Shown here one piece after another: positions 28,423-36,490 of a DNA stretch of 64,000 nucleotides; positions within the stretch are counted from its first letter, which is position 1, and the number at the start of each line of letters is the position of its first letter. Source of the stretch: Roseospira marina (lineage in GTDB: Bacteria; Pseudomonadota; Alphaproteobacteria; Rhodospirillales; Rhodospirillaceae); contig NZ_JACIGJ010000009.1 in assembly GCF_014197855.1 (NCBI RefSeq), positions 62,001 through 126,000 on the forward strand. Direction: 5' to 3'. Both the position numbers and the translations under genes were made by a program. The notes beneath the pieces were generated by a model. It was not told the DNA's origin. It ran no database searches and was given only the letters and a program-made list of their open reading frames with translations.

Positions 28423-28518
28423 CCATACCGTTTTCCAGTGTGGCGGCATCTGAGAGTTCGATTCGAACCGCTGTGTGCCCGATCCGATCCGTGCGCGGCG
28501 CCCATGCCGTGACCGACG

Positions 28519-29364
28519 TCAGGGGGCGGCCGTGACCGTCTGGCACTGCTCGCCCAGGCCGTCGATGCTCAGGCGCATGACGTTGCCGGCCGTCAGATAC
28601 ACCCGGGGTCGGCGGCCCATGCCGACGCCCGGCGGGGTGCCGGTGGCGATGATGTCGCCCGGGTGCAGGGTCATAAGCTGGCTGAGGTAAGATACCAGGA
28701 ACGCCACGCCGTAGACCATGGTGGTGGTGGAGCCGTCCTGCATGCGCTGGCCGTCCACGTCCAGCCACAGACCGAGGGCTTGCGGGTCGGCGACCTCGTC
28801 GCGGGTCACCAGCCAGGGGCCCAGCGGACAGAAGGTGTCGCAGCTCTTGCCCTTGGTCCACTGGCCGGCGCGCTTGATCTGGTAATGCCGCTCCGAGACG
28901 TCGTTGACGATGGTATAGCCGGCGACGTGGTCCATCGCGCGCTCTTCGGTCACGTATTTCGCCGGGGCGCCGATGACCACGCCCAGCTCGACCTCCCAGT
29001 CGGTGGCGACCGAGCCGCGCGGCAGGACCACGGGGTCATTGGGGCCGTTGATGGCGCTGGTGGCTTTCATGAACAGCACCGGCTCCGGCGGGACCTCGCC
29101 CCCGGTTTCGGCGGCGTGATCGGCGTAGTTCAGGCCGATCGCCATCACCTTGCCGACGCCCGTGACCGGCGGGCCGAGGCGCCTGCCCTCCGCCACCAGG
29201 GGAAGGCTGGCCGGGTCGAGCGCGCGCAGGCGGTCCAGCCCGGCGTCGGACAGCACCGGTCCGGCGATGTCGTCCACATGACCGGACAGGTCGCGGACGC
29301 GGCCGTCCGCATCCAGAAGACCGGGCTTTTCCTGGCCCCGGGGGCCGTGACGGAGGAGTTTCAT
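28519..29364 (-). CDS. Fumarylacetoacetate hydrolase family protein
   Basis: A 281-aa FAH-fold enzyme that hydrolyses or decarboxylates a beta-diketone or related acid, using a divalent metal. The metal and substrate segments are GKVMAIGLNYADHAAETG, TDWEVELGVVIGAPAKYV with two Glu ligands, and the invariant YTIVNDVSERHYQIK. The C-terminal HPGDIIATGTPPGVGMGRRP is typical. Many homologues are named 2-hydroxyhepta-2,4-diene-1,7-dioate isomerase or ureidoglycolate lyase, but the substrate here is not fixed. It follows the amidase by 36 bp and likely shares its transcript. Confidence 0.9.
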   Translation of the reverse strand: MKLLRHGPRGQEKPGLLDADGRVRDLSGHVDDIAGPVLSDAGLDRLRALDPASLPLVAEGRRLGPPVTGVGKVMAIGLNYADHAAETGGEVPPEPVLFMKATSAINGPNDPVVLPRGSVATDWEVELGVVIGAPAKYVTEERAMDHVAGYTIVNDVSERHYQIKRAGQWTKGKSCDTFCPLGPWLVTRDEVADPQALGLWLDVDGQRMQDGSTTTMVYGVAFLVSYLSQLMTLHPGDIIATGTPPGVGMGRRPRVYLTAGNVMRLSIDGLGEQCQTVTAAP

Positions 29365-29400
29365 CGAAGCCTCTTCAAGGTATGGCGCCGCCCTATAGGG

Positions 29401-30774
29401 TCAGGGGGCTTGGCCGATGGCCGCTGTTCCCACGGCGCCCTCGACCGCCTGAGCCAGGGCCAACAGCCGCCGGTCGCCTCCGTGGGGACCAATCAGCATT
29501 AGGCCGACCGGCGCATCCCCGGGTGTGTGGCAGGGCAGGGAGAGCGCGCAGGCGTCCATCATGTTGACTACGGACGGGTTGCGCAGCATGCGCATGTTGA
29601 TCGCGACGTAATCGGCCTCCGCCCGCAACGCATCGACCGGCGGCGCCACCGTGGGCACGGTCGGCCACACGAAGGCATCGAACGGCGCCAGGGCATCGTG
29701 AAACTGACGACTGAGGTCGATCCGCCCGCGCTGGACGTCCACCAGGTCGGCGGCGCCCATGGCCGCGCCGCGCTCGATCCGCACCCGCACGCGGGGATCG
29801 AAGGCCTCCGCCGCCTCGGCCAGACGGGTGCGATGGATGGCATAGGACTCCGCCGCCGAAAGCCCGCCTTGCGCGTTCAGGTCGGCCAGCGCCGCGATGG
29901 CGGGCACGGGCACTTCGATGATGCGCGCCCCGGCTTGCGAGAGCCGGTCCAGCGCCCGCGTGAACGCCGCCGTCACGTCCGCATCCATGCCGTCCAGCCC
30001 GACCGTCGTCGGCACACCCAGCCGCAGGCCGGCGACGTCCGAACCGGCGGGCAGAGGCTCCATCGGCGTGCCGGACAGGATGGCGTCCAGCATCGCGCAG
30101 TCATCCACCGTGCGCGCCAGCGGGCCCACCGAATCCAGGCTGTACGCCAGCGGAAACACGCCGTCGCGGGGCACCCGCCGCGCCGTCGGCTTGAACCCGA
30201 CCAGCCCGCACACGGCGGCCGGAATGCGGCACGAGCCGCCGGTGTCGGTGCCGATCGCCGCGTACGCCATGCCGTCGGTGACCGAGACCGCCGCGCCGGA
30301 GGACGATCCGCCGGGAATGCGCCCGGTGGCGCGGTCCCACGGGTTTAGCGGTGTGCCGTGGTGCGGATTGAGACCCACGCCCGAAAAGGCGAACTCTGTC
30401 ATGTTGGTGCGCCCGAGCACGATCAGCCCGGCGGCGCGCAGCCGGGTGACCACCAGGGCGTCGCGCTCGGCCGGGGCCGCGTCTGCCAACAGGCGCGACC
30501 CCGCGCGGGTGACCTGGCCGGCCTCGTCGAGCAGATCCTTGATCGAGATCGGCACGCCGGCCAGAGGATGGGGGTGCAGGCCGCTCTGGCGCAACTGGTC
30601 GAAGGCGTCGGCGGCCTGACGCGCGGCGGTCGCGTGCAGCTTCAGATACACGCGCTGGCCTTCGCCGGCGGGGTCGGCGATCCGCTCCAGGCAGGTTTCG
30701 ACCAGCGCGCGGCTGGTCGTCTCTCCGGTGTCCAGGGCGTGCGCCAAGTGGCGCAGGCTCGGGGCGTCGGTCAT
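29401..30774 (-). CDS. Amidase signature family protein
   Basis: A 457-aa Ser-Ser-Lys amidase. The catalytic Lys is in GVPISIKDLLDEAG, the cis-Ser in RIPGGSSSGAAVSVTDG, and the nucleophile in IGTDTGGSCRIPAAVCGLVG, all in canonical order. It hydrolyses a carboxylic amide; the operon with an FAH-family enzyme suggests breakdown of an amide-linked carbon source. It is not accompanied by gatB or gatC, so it is unlikely to be GatA. Confidence 0.9.
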   Translation of the reverse strand: MTDAPSLRHLAHALDTGETTSRALVETCLERIADPAGEGQRVYLKLHATAARQAADAFDQLRQSGLHPHPLAGVPISIKDLLDEAGQVTRAGSRLLADAAPAERDALVVTRLRAAGLIVLGRTNMTEFAFSGVGLNPHHGTPLNPWDRATGRIPGGSSSGAAVSVTDGMAYAAIGTDTGGSCRIPAAVCGLVGFKPTARRVPRDGVFPLAYSLDSVGPLARTVDDCAMLDAILSGTPMEPLPAGSDVAGLRLGVPTTVGLDGMDADVTAAFTRALDRLSQAGARIIEVPVPAIAALADLNAQGGLSAAESYAIHRTRLAEAAEAFDPRVRVRIERGAAMGAADLVDVQRGRIDLSRQFHDALAPFDAFVWPTVPTVAPPVDALRAEADYVAINMRMLRNPSVVNMMDACALSLPCHTPGDAPVGLMLIGPHGGDRRLLALAQAVEGAVGTAAIGQAP

Positions 30775-30982
30775 ACGCGGCGATCTCCCGTGATGGGGCT
30801 GTCAGGACCGGCAGCCTATCGGGCGCCGGAGATCTTGGGAAGCCCGTCCCCGCGCGGTGCTGGGGGCGCGCACCGCCGCGCGCGCATGGGCGGTTTCCTC
30901 CGGCGCCGATCCGTCCTAGGTAAAGACGGGGCCGGCGATCGTCGTCCGGCCGTCGCCGCGTGTGAGGACCGCGACCCCGCCC

Positions 30983-32188
30983 ATGATCGAAACCTTGACC
31001 GTCATCACCGCGCTTGTCGGCGGACCGGCGCTGTTCCGCGCCGTGGTCGGCCCGGGGCGCGGCGCGCCCATGCCCGGCGACGACGAGCGCCGCCTGCGTC
31101 TCGCCGTGCGCGGCGGCAGTCTGGTGGCCATCGCCCTTCTGGTGGCCGCGCCCCTGGGCCTGTTCGGCGCCTGGGCGGCGGCCCTTGGCCTGTGCGCCCT
31201 ACTCAGCCTGCTGCGACCGGACTGGATGATCCCCGGCCGGGGCGCTCCCAACGCGATGCGCGGCGCGGCGGGCTACGCCCTGCTGGCGCTCATCATGGCG
31301 CTGGCGTGGTTCGGGTTCACGCCTCAGCACGGAATGGGCCCCCATATGGGGGGCGGACACGGCCCCGGGGCCGGTGGGATCGGTGAGTTCGATCTGCTGG
31401 CCCTCGGTACGCTGTTGGTCGGTCGCGCGTGGCTGTGGTTCGGGCGCGAGGGCGCGCCGTTCTCCAAGAAGGCGCGGCGCTTGCACCGGGAGCGCGCGCG
31501 GGCCGGCCTCCACGACCGCAGCCACGAGGATATGGGACGCCGCGCGGGTCAGGCGTGGTGGGACCGTGTGTGGAGCCAGCGGCGCGCGCGTGAGGATGCC
31601 GATTTTGCGGAGGCCGAGTGGTCACCGGTGGATCCAGAGCCGACCCCGGAGCCCGAACCGCAGCCGGAGCCGAAGCGCGAACCCGCCTATGACCCGGCCG
31701 CCGCCGACGCGGCGCTGCGGGTGCCGGGGTACGATCCCGCCTTGCTCGGCGAGGAACTGGCCACGTTCCGCGACCACCTCCGCCTCATCGACCGTGTGGC
31801 CGTGACCTGGCCGAGCCACCCGGTGTCGGAAGCCCTGATCCACGTCTCGGTCATCCTGAACGAGACTCGCCGCTTCCTCCAGGCTCACCCGGACAAGTAC
31901 CGCGATCTGCGTCCTATCCTGGTCGGGCACGCCGCCACCGCCGCCGACATTGCCCGGCTGGTGGACCGTATCAAGAGCACGGGCGAGACCATCGACGACG
32001 CCGACGGTGTGGCACACCGGCTGTTCGCGCTCGCCAGCCTGATGCGCGAGACCCGGCGCAAGTCCACCCAGGCCGAACGCGATCGCCTGAAGGCCAGCAT
32101 GGCCGTGATCGACGACGAACTGAGCGCCCTATCCGCCGTCCAGGATCTGCGGGCGCGCATGGCGGCGGAGCGGCCGCAGAAGGGATAA
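30983..32188 (+). CDS. Membrane protein with XpaC-like (5-bromo-4-chloroindolyl phosphate hydrolysis) C-terminal domain
   Basis: A 401-aa protein. The first 150 residues contain about four hydrophobic helices (GGSLVAIALLVAAPLGLFGA, GAAGYALLALIMALAWFGFT) with a Gly/His-rich linker (QHGMGPHMGGGHGPG). A basic, then Pro/Glu-rich spacer (EPTPEPEPQPEPKREP) leads to a helical C-terminal domain from about residue 235, where FLQAHPDKYRDLRPILVGHA resembles the XpaC family. XpaC proteins are often encoded beside TelA; here telA lies 27 kb away. The start is uncertain: GTG at 30962 is also possible. Confidence 0.65.
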   Translation: MIETLTVITALVGGPALFRAVVGPGRGAPMPGDDERRLRLAVRGGSLVAIALLVAAPLGLFGAWAAALGLCALLSLLRPDWMIPGRGAPNAMRGAAGYALLALIMALAWFGFTPQHGMGPHMGGGHGPGAGGIGEFDLLALGTLLVGRAWLWFGREGAPFSKKARRLHRERARAGLHDRSHEDMGRRAGQAWWDRVWSQRRAREDADFAEAEWSPVDPEPTPEPEPQPEPKREPAYDPAAADAALRVPGYDPALLGEELATFRDHLRLIDRVAVTWPSHPVSEALIHVSVILNETRRFLQAHPDKYRDLRPILVGHAATAADIARLVDRIKSTGETIDDADGVAHRLFALASLMRETRRKSTQAERDRLKASMAVIDDELSALSAVQDLRARMAAERPQKG

Positions 32189-32209
32189 GATGGGCTGCGT
32201 CCGAGGGAC

Positions 32210-32875
32210 CTAGTACGCCACGCCCTCCGCATCGCGCCATGCGGCGAAGGCGGCCGTGGCCTCGGGAGTCTCCGCCCGGCGCACCACAACATCGGGGCGG
32301 TTGCGGTAGGGTAGCGCGACGGCGTCGTGCAGCGCCCGGTCCAGGAAGCCCAAGCCGCCCTCCTCCGCGTCGTAGCGCGTGGCCGCGAACACCAGCACCG
32401 GAATGCGCGCCCAAGCGAGCGCACCGTAGCACATCGGGCAGGGCTCCGTGCTGGAGTACAGCACGCAATGCGACGTCGCCCCGGTTTGCGGCCGCCGCGC
32501 CACCTCTCGCGCGATGCCGCTCAGGTGGACCACGCCCAGGTCCCGCGTCGCGGCCCGGATGGCGTGAATTTCCGCGTGTTCGGTGGGATCGTGGGTCAGC
32601 GTCACCCGGTTGCGTCCGATCCAGTGGCGCAGCACCCGGCCGGTCTCGTCGTCGATCTGGACCAAGACGGCGCCGAACGGGCCGCCGCCGTCCGCCACGG
32701 AGGCCACCGCCTCGGCGCAGGCCCGCCGGATCCAGGGGTCATCCTCCGCCGCGATCCCGGCGTAGGGGTCATCCCCGGCGTTGGCGGGGGAGGGAGCGGA
32801 CGACCGCACCGGCGGCGGCCCGGGATAGGGCGTGCCGGCGGGCGGGAGGGGCGGCTTGGACTCACGATCGCACAC
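32210..32875 (-). CDS. Nucleoside deaminase (guanine deaminase-like)
   Basis: A zinc-dependent cytidine-deaminase-fold enzyme. The zinc and catalytic motifs are HDPTEHAEIHAIRAATRD (HAE) and LYSSTEPCPMCYGALAWARI (PCxxC). GGGPFGAVLVQIDDETGRVL and RYDAEEGGLGFL match guanine deaminase-like and TadA-like relatives. No ATG lies at a sensible position: the frame is open to 33307 over a Pro-rich and antisense stretch. I take the GTG at 32875 with AAGGG upstream; a GTG at 32809 is also possible. Converges with the XpaC-like gene with a 21-bp gap. Confidence 0.78.
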   Translation of the reverse strand: MCDRESKPPLPPAGTPYPGPPPVRSSAPSPANAGDDPYAGIAAEDDPWIRRACAEAVASVADGGGPFGAVLVQIDDETGRVLRHWIGRNRVTLTHDPTEHAEIHAIRAATRDLGVVHLSGIAREVARRPQTGATSHCVLYSSTEPCPMCYGALAWARIPVLVFAATRYDAEEGGLGFLDRALHDAVALPYRNRPDVVVRRAETPEATAAFAAWRDAEGVAY

Positions 32876-33059
32876 GGTGGCGGACCCTTGTTTCCGGAAG
32901 GACGACGATCCGGTCACGCTATCCGGTCCCCGCCCCGAAGCAAACAGGCTCGTCTGCCGCCGCCTTTGCCATCGGGTTGCCACGGATCTGCGGTGACCTG
33001 GACGGGCTTCCGCCTCGGGGCGGTCGATGTCCCCCCCCCCCAGAGAAGGAGATTCCGTC

Positions 33060-33836
33060 ATGGCACGCCACCGCACCCCGTCGCGCCCGGTTCGGTTTGC
33101 GCGGGCGCTGGTCCTTGCGGGCGGACTCGCGGGGGGCGGACTGCCCGCCCCGGCGGCCTGGGCCGATCCGCCGGACCAGCCTCGCGTGTGGCGGCCGGAC
33201 GGGCCGGTCACCTTCGGTCCGACCCACGAGCATCGGGGCCGTTGGACGCGGCCCGACCGTCCGCGCCCGCATCCGATGCCGCAGAGCGTGGCGCCCTCGG
33301 GGGGCATCGTCGTTACACCGAACGGCGACCGGCCCCCGCCGGGTGTGGTGATCCTGCCTCAGGCGCCCCAAGATCGGCCGCAGTATCGGCCCCAACACCG
33401 GCCCCCGCACCCGCACCGGCCGCACGATTACGGCGGTTACGACCCGCGCCCATATTACGGCGACGGGGTGCGGCCCGCGCGGCCCTGGCCCGGCGATACC
33501 GATGCGTGGGGCAACCGGTACGAGGAGCCGCCGATCTACATCCGCTTCGGCATTCGGGATCGGCAGTTGATCGTCGACTATTTCGAGCCGTACCGGGACG
33601 GCCGCAAGCCGCTGCCGCCCGGGCTGGCCAGGCGGCGCGGCCACCTGTCGCCGGACATCGCGCGACGCGGCGGTGTGATGCCGCCGGGCGTGCGGTCCTA
33701 CGCGCTGCCGTGGGAGCTGGCCGAGCGTCTGCCTCCGCCCCAGGCGGGCTTTGAGCGCGTGATCGTGGGGCGCGACGTGCTGCTGATCGAGAGGACGACC
33801 GGGCTCATCGCGGACGTGCTCCGCGATGTTCTGTGA
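33060..33836 (+). CDS. Exported Pro/His/Arg-rich protein with CigR/RcnB-like C-terminus
   Basis: A 258-aa exported protein. The signal peptide (VRFARALVLAGGLAGGGLPA, cleavage near AWA) is followed by a low-complexity stretch very rich in Pro, Arg, His and Gln (residues about 30-145). The C-terminal 90 residues contain stepwise LPPGLA, LSPDIA and MPPGVR motifs and end FERVIVGRDVLLIERTTGLI, the pattern of CigR or RcnB-like periplasmic domains. AAGGAG lies 9 nt upstream of the start. Role unknown; RcnB relatives affect metal balance, but that cannot be transferred with confidence. Confidence 0.7.
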   Translation: MARHRTPSRPVRFARALVLAGGLAGGGLPAPAAWADPPDQPRVWRPDGPVTFGPTHEHRGRWTRPDRPRPHPMPQSVAPSGGIVVTPNGDRPPPGVVILPQAPQDRPQYRPQHRPPHPHRPHDYGGYDPRPYYGDGVRPARPWPGDTDAWGNRYEEPPIYIRFGIRDRQLIVDYFEPYRDGRKPLPPGLARRRGHLSPDIARRGGVMPPGVRSYALPWELAERLPPPQAGFERVIVGRDVLLIERTTGLIADVLRDVL

Positions 33837-33899
33837 GCCCGGTTCTGTGAGCCCGGCTCTGCAAATCGGGCGCCCCCCGTCCCGTCACGCGGCGGGGCC

Positions 33900-33928
33900 C
33901 CGCCCCCGGTCTTCCGAACCGGGGGCGG
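33900..33928. terminator. Perfect 11-bp inverted repeat between convergent genes
   Basis: CCGCCCCCGGT (33900-33910) and ACCGGGGGCGG (33918-33928) are perfect complements around a 7-base loop. It lies between the ends of two converging genes, so a bidirectional terminator is likely, though no T-tract follows on either strand. Confidence 0.5.
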
Positions 33929-33998
33929 ATCGGGGACGGGCGGGAGGCAAGCCGCCCCCGCGCCTGGATGTCCCTTCACCGTGTCCTCGTGCTCGACG

Positions 33999-34544
33999 TT
34001 ACCGCCCCATGAGCTGGAGCAGCAGGCCGGCGCGGTCGTTCGTTTGAGCGAACGGCTCGGCGGCGTACTGGATCATCACCATGGTCATCGGCATATCGCC
34101 GAAGGTCAGCTCCGGGATGGTGCCGTTTTCCACGGCCTCCGAATCGGCCCAGGTTTCGCCGCGATAGCCAAACGCGCCGTCGGGCTTGTCATAGATCGTG
34201 CCGTCCGCGCCGTACTGCGCCACAAGCGCGGCCTGAACGGCGGCGTAGTCATCGGCGGTGGCGTCGGGGACATGAACCTCGCACAGGGCGTTGCCAAACT
34301 GGTCCCCGACGGTGACCACGACCGGCGCGCCGTTCCAGGTCCCGGCATAGGCCGTTTCGCCGAACGGATTGGCGATCGGGCCCTCGTGGATCGCCAGGCC
34401 GGCGTCCTCGGCCTGACCGCTCAGGGCTGCCGGGCACAGCGTGGCCGCGCCCTCCACATACGGAGCCTCGGCATGAGCGACGGAGGCAACAGCCATGACG
34501 GTGCCGAGCGCGATGCCGGCACCGAAAAAGGATTGAACGCGCAT
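33999..34544 (-). CDS. Exported hypothetical protein
   Basis: A 181-aa protein that I do not recognise. MRVQSFFGAGIALGTVMAVA is a signal peptide with probable cleavage after AHA. The mature part has two Cys (ATLCPAAL and NALCEVHV) that may form a disulfide, and ends GLLLQLMGR. The start at 34544 was preferred over 34583 because of the signal and AAGGTC upstream. It stands alone, converging with the CigR-like gene. Confidence 0.62.
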   Translation of the reverse strand: MRVQSFFGAGIALGTVMAVASVAHAEAPYVEGAATLCPAALSGQAEDAGLAIHEGPIANPFGETAYAGTWNGAPVVVTVGDQFGNALCEVHVPDATADDYAAVQAALVAQYGADGTIYDKPDGAFGYRGETWADSEAVENGTIPELTFGDMPMTMVMIQYAAEPFAQTNDRAGLLLQLMGR

Positions 34545-34693
34545 AAACGTGACCTTGTTTGCCAGTGTTGACCGCCCCCACACGACAAGACCGGGTCATG
34601 TAGGGGACGGCCCGTCCGGCCGCAAGGGGCGTTTTGGCGGCGGGGCTATGGGGTGGCGGGACGGGGGAGGGGAGAACCGGACCCGGCGCTCCG

Positions 34694-35161
34694 TTACGCC
34701 AAGCCGCGCACGGCGTCCAGCACCTTCGCGGCGTGGCCGGGCACCTTGACCTTGGGCCAGACCTGACGGACCACGCCGGTTCCGTCGATCAGCACCGTGG
34801 TGCGCTCGATGCCCATGTAGGTCTTGCCGTACATGCTTTTTTCCTTCCACACGCCGTAGCGCTCGCAGACATCCCCCTCCGCGTCCGAGGCCAGGGTGAA
34901 CGGCAGCTCGTACTTGGCCTTGAACTTGTCGAGCTTGGCGACCGGATCCTTGGAGACGCCGACGATGACCGCACCGGCGGCCTCGAAGTCGGCGATGGCT
35001 TCCTGGAAGGCGACGGCCTGCTTGGTGCAGCCCGACGTGTCGGCCTTGGGGTAGAAGTACAGAACGACCGTCTTGCCCTTCAGGTCGGGCAGCGACACCT
35101 GTCCGCCGCCGTCGGTGGGCAGGGTGACCTCCGGGGCGGGCTCGCCGATCGTGACGCTCAT
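34694..35161 (-). CDS. bcp: Thioredoxin-dependent peroxiredoxin, BCP/PrxQ type
   Basis: Reduces hydroperoxides in the cytoplasm. The 155-aa protein has YFYPKADTSGCTKQAVAFQE: the peroxidatic Cys is preserved, but the Pro before GCT in most relatives is Ser, and the resolving Cys usually five residues on is replaced by Val, so this is the one-Cys type. The segment FTLASDAEGDVCERYGVWKE is typical. GAGGAG lies just upstream of the start at 35161. Confidence 0.92.
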   Translation of the reverse strand: MSVTIGEPAPEVTLPTDGGGQVSLPDLKGKTVVLYFYPKADTSGCTKQAVAFQEAIADFEAAGAVIVGVSKDPVAKLDKFKAKYELPFTLASDAEGDVCERYGVWKEKSMYGKTYMGIERTTVLIDGTGVVRQVWPKVKVPGHAAKVLDAVRGLA

Positions 35162-35338
35162 GCGGATCTCCTCTCTTTGTTCTACGGATCGGCCCTGAAC
35201 CGGACGCGCCCGCGTCAGGGCCTTCGCTGCTTTGCGGCGCCGACGCGGGGGCGCCGGACGGTGCCGCGTGGCGGATGAAACACACGCCCCGTCACAGGCA
35301 TATGGGTTCAAAGGTATATGGGGCTTGGTGCCGGACAG

Positions 35339-35368
35339 AAAAACGGCGGGAGACCGAGTCCCCCGCCG
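35339..35368 (-). terminator. Rho-independent terminator after rpoH
   Basis: On the minus strand, 48 bases past the rpoH stop, CGGCGGG pairs with CCCGCCG (outer 7 bp) with an inner GAC/GTC pair around TCG, followed by five T residues. This is the clearest intrinsic terminator in the window. Confidence 0.85.
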
Positions 35369-35416
35369 CTTCCGAGATGGCGGTCCAAGTGCGAACCCGG
35401 GACCGGACGACAGGAC

Positions 35417-36331
35417 TTACGCCATGGCAGGTTCCAACTCGCCCCCCGCCGGCGCGGTCGGCGCCGGCACGGCCTTGTGCATCCACTTCTGCAGCTTCTC
35501 GAAGGCGCGCACCTCGATCTGGCGCACCCGCTCGCGGGAGATTCCGTATTCCCGGCTCAGGTCCTCCAGGGTCATCGGATCCTCGCTCAGCCGCCGCTCC
35601 GTCAGGATGTGGCGTTCGCGCTGGTTCAGGGTCTCCATGGCCTGCTTGAGCAGGTCGCGGCGCTGGCTCAACTCCTCGGAGTCCGCCAGCATCGCCTCCT
35701 GGCTTTCGCCGTCGTCGACCAGCCAGTCTTGCCACTCGCCCTCGCCATCCAGGCGGACCGGCGCATTCAGCGAGTGGTCCGGGCTGGCCAGACGGCGGTT
35801 CATGTTGACCACGTCCTGCTCCGGCACGCCCAGCTTGGTGGCGATGGTGGTCACACTTTCGTGCGGCAGGTCGCCGTCTTCCATGAGCTGAAGCTGCCCC
35901 TTCATCTTCCGAAGATTGAAGAAGAGCTTTTTCTGGGCCGCGGTCGTCCCCATCTTAACAAGAGACCAGGAGTGCAGGATGTATTCCTGAATGGAGGCCC
36001 GGATCCACCACATGGCATAGGTCGCCAGGCGGAACCCGCGTTCGGGGTCGAACCGCTTCACGGCCTGCATCAGGCCGACGTTGCCTTCGGAGATCACCTC
36101 GCCCATCGGCAGGCCATAGCCGCGATACCCCATGGCGATCTTGGCCACCAAGCGCAGGTGGCTCGACACCAGCCGGTGGGCCGCGTCGGGGTCTTGGGAC
36201 TCCTGGTACCGCCTGGCCAGAAGGTACTCCTCGTCCGGGGCCAGCATGGGGAACTTGCGGATGTCCTGGAGATAGCGCGACAGGTTGCTCTCAGGTTCCA
36301 AGCCGAGCAGGCTGCCAGTTGCATTCGCCAT
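35417..36331 (-). CDS. rpoH: RNA polymerase sigma-32 (heat-shock) factor
   Basis: Directs RNA polymerase to heat-shock promoters. The 304-aa protein has region 2 with FDPERGFRLATYAMWWIRAS, the RpoH box AAQKKLFFNLRKMKGQLQ that marks the heat-shock subgroup, and region 4 LEDLSREYGISRERVRQIEV with its helix-turn-helix. GAGGAG precedes the start. Alphaproteobacteria often carry more than one rpoH; only this one is in view. It is downstream of the pseudouridine synthase gene with a 159-bp gap that should hold its promoter. Confidence 0.95.
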   Translation of the reverse strand: MANATGSLLGLEPESNLSRYLQDIRKFPMLAPDEEYLLARRYQESQDPDAAHRLVSSHLRLVAKIAMGYRGYGLPMGEVISEGNVGLMQAVKRFDPERGFRLATYAMWWIRASIQEYILHSWSLVKMGTTAAQKKLFFNLRKMKGQLQLMEDGDLPHESVTTIATKLGVPEQDVVNMNRRLASPDHSLNAPVRLDGEGEWQDWLVDDGESQEAMLADSEELSQRRDLLKQAMETLNQRERHILTERRLSEDPMTLEDLSREYGISRERVRQIEVRAFEKLQKWMHKAVPAPTAPAGGELEPAMA

Positions 36332-36490
36332 CGGTCGCTCTCCTCTTCGCCATCGCGGCCGGCGCCCCGTGCGGGGTGCTGCGGCGCCGCTGTCACCATG
36401 CCGGTGGACCGTTGCTGCCCGTCCGGCTTCCTTTGAACTAATCCTAACGAGGCCCCGGTACCCGAGTCCACCGAAATGGTACCAAATTGG

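Larger units (their letters stand above)
27746..28518. other. Gene-poor region
   Basis: These 773 bases contain several short open frames on both strands, none with a ribosome site, family resemblance or codon bias that would support a protein gene. The right part holds a strong minus-strand terminator hairpin and other hairpins, annotated as a candidate small RNA (28254-28388). A palindrome GTTCG-ATT-CGAAC lies at 28456-28468. Confidence 0.55.

Noticed and set aside
28451-28470. GTTCGATTC, matching the tRNA T-loop consensus
   Set aside because: The flanking bases do not form a T-stem on either strand, and no acceptor or anticodon stem is present. It is part of a simple palindrome.
29401-30774. 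GatA subunit of glutamyl-tRNA amidotransferase
   Set aside because: No gatB or gatC is adjacent, and an FAH-family gene shares the operon, which points to a catabolic amidase.
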